From contig NZ_CP054052.1 of the NCBI RefSeq assembly GCF_013283835.1, positions 620,001-684,000 of the forward strand: a stretch of DNA of 64,000 nt, read 5' to 3'. The notes under the pieces are model-generated. The model was not told where the DNA came from. It saw only the letters and a list, made by a program, of their open reading frames with translations, and did no database searches. A program made the position numbers and the translations under genes. This DNA is from Poseidonibacter lekithochrous. GTDB lineage: Bacteria; Campylobacterota; Campylobacteria; Campylobacterales; Arcobacteraceae. Shown here one piece after another: positions 63,501 to 64,000 of this stretch (position 1 is the stretch's first letter; the number at the start of each line of letters is the position of its first letter).

Positions 63501-64000
63501 AATAATTTATATAAAGAAGTAAAGTACCAAGAAGTAAAATTAGAATACCTCCAAGTATCTCTAGAATAAAACTCTTGTTTTCTAGGAAACTATTTGTTTT
63601 TTTATTCAAAGAAATAGATAATATTCCTACTAAAGAAATAGTAAACCCCATACCAATACTCATAGAAATAGCTGCTAATACTCCTAATAAATACTGTTTT
63701 AACATAATACAAAAAAGTACAATAGTCATAACTCCAGGACAGGGAACTACTCCTGCACTAAAAGCAAGTGCATATTTACTTTTGTTTTTTTGAAGTTTTT
63801 GTTCTTTGTGTTTTCTTGAGAGGTAAGAAGATGTAATTATATAAAATCCTACTAGTATAATCATAGCTGCACTTATTTGCATAGTTATTTTAGAATAGTA
63901 ATTAAAGTTTTGTCGAAACATCGATTCTAAAATAAAATATATTCCAAATGTTAAAACAAGTGCTGAAATAGCATGAATTATAGATATTAAATAACCTAAA
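63499..64000 (-). CDS. NicO/RcnA-type metal transporter, C-terminal part, cut by window edge
   Basis: The frame is open to the right edge: translated from there it reads LGYLISIIHAISALVLTFGI and continues past an internal Met at 63921. The motif GVVPCPGVMTIVLFCIMLKQ, then SIGMGFTISLVGILSISL and a final helix LGGILILLLGTLLLYI, are typical of the C-terminal half of nickel/cobalt transporters of the NicO group. The N-terminal part lies outside the window. Metal choice cannot be judged. Confidence 0.8.
   Translation of the reverse strand, partial: LGYLISIIHAISALVLTFGIYFILESMFRQNFNYYSKITMQISAAMIILVGFYIITSSYLSRKHKEQKLQKNKSKYALAFSAGVVPCPGVMTIVLFCIMLKQYLLGVLAAISMSIGMGFTISLVGILSISLNKKTNSFLENKSFILEILGGILILLLGTLLLYINY

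Overview
The window is AT-rich, gene-dense DNA from a Campylobacterota bacterium, most likely of the Arcobacter group. The evidence is codon usage, many tight overlaps, and gene neighbourhoods that match Helicobacter/Campylobacter relatives: DUF2018-ispB-hemA-proS, and leuS-lptE-folC-csd-ccmA. No rRNA, tRNA, CRISPR array, insertion sequence or prophage was seen. Both ends are cut: a leucyl aminopeptidase on the left and a NicO-type transporter on the right.

Positions 692-20105 form a PQQ-dependent alcohol-oxidation island. In order it holds a MxaJ/XoxJ-like binding protein and a PedF-type cytochrome c (minus strand), a NitT/TauT-type ABC importer, a PQQ-associated binding protein (minus), a small unknown exported protein, a YVTN propeller protein with a PedB/PedC-like ABC pair, a quinoprotein alcohol dehydrogenase, a 24-residue pqqA, pqqBCDE, a Sel1-like lipoprotein, a response regulator and FIST-domain kinase (minus), and an aldehyde dehydrogenase with DUF779. 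The dehydrogenase carries the D-Y-D pair typical of lanthanide-using enzymes, and the ABC genes resemble the Pseudomonas lanthanide uptake system PedA1A2BC. A lanthanide-linked alcohol respiration chain is therefore the main biological proposal.

Seven promoters in this island share one architecture: direct repeats of GCTATAA with 11-bp period (7-bp repeat, 4-bp spacer), followed by exactly 8 bp and a -10 box, with no recognisable -35. This is the layout of PhoB/OmpR-type activator sites. The OmpR-family regulator encoded inside the island at 15349-16008 is the natural candidate to bind them. The sites tie together cytochrome, both transporters, binding protein, dehydrogenase with PQQ synthesis, and aldehyde dehydrogenase as one regulon.

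Positions 20168-38658 are mostly core genes: ExbB/ExbD, a PLP enzyme, a large CBS-PAS-GGDEF-EAL protein, aroK, hisD, ispB, hemA, proS, two MscS channels flanking cca, lnt, yajC and secDF. Several genes here and elsewhere have a -10 box only 5-8 bases before the start codon, which suggests leaderless mRNAs.

Positions 38660-41338 are accessory: a secDF terminator, a roughly 400-bp element of interleaved inverted repeats, a membrane protein gene broken by one in-frame stop, and a small paralogue of its membrane domain. Positions 41446-51020 hold DUF6394, leuS, lptE, folC, a Csd-type peptidase, the bactofilin ccmA, a helicase fused to a seemingly inactive TOTE-type primase domain, and a Kef-like antiporter. 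Positions 51119-55266 hold a charged unknown protein, a two-component system and four overlapping or abutting genes for small exported proteins that I do not recognise. The right end has a tripartite RND pump, an OlsF-like ornithine lipid synthase, a DUF445 protein and the cut NicO gene.
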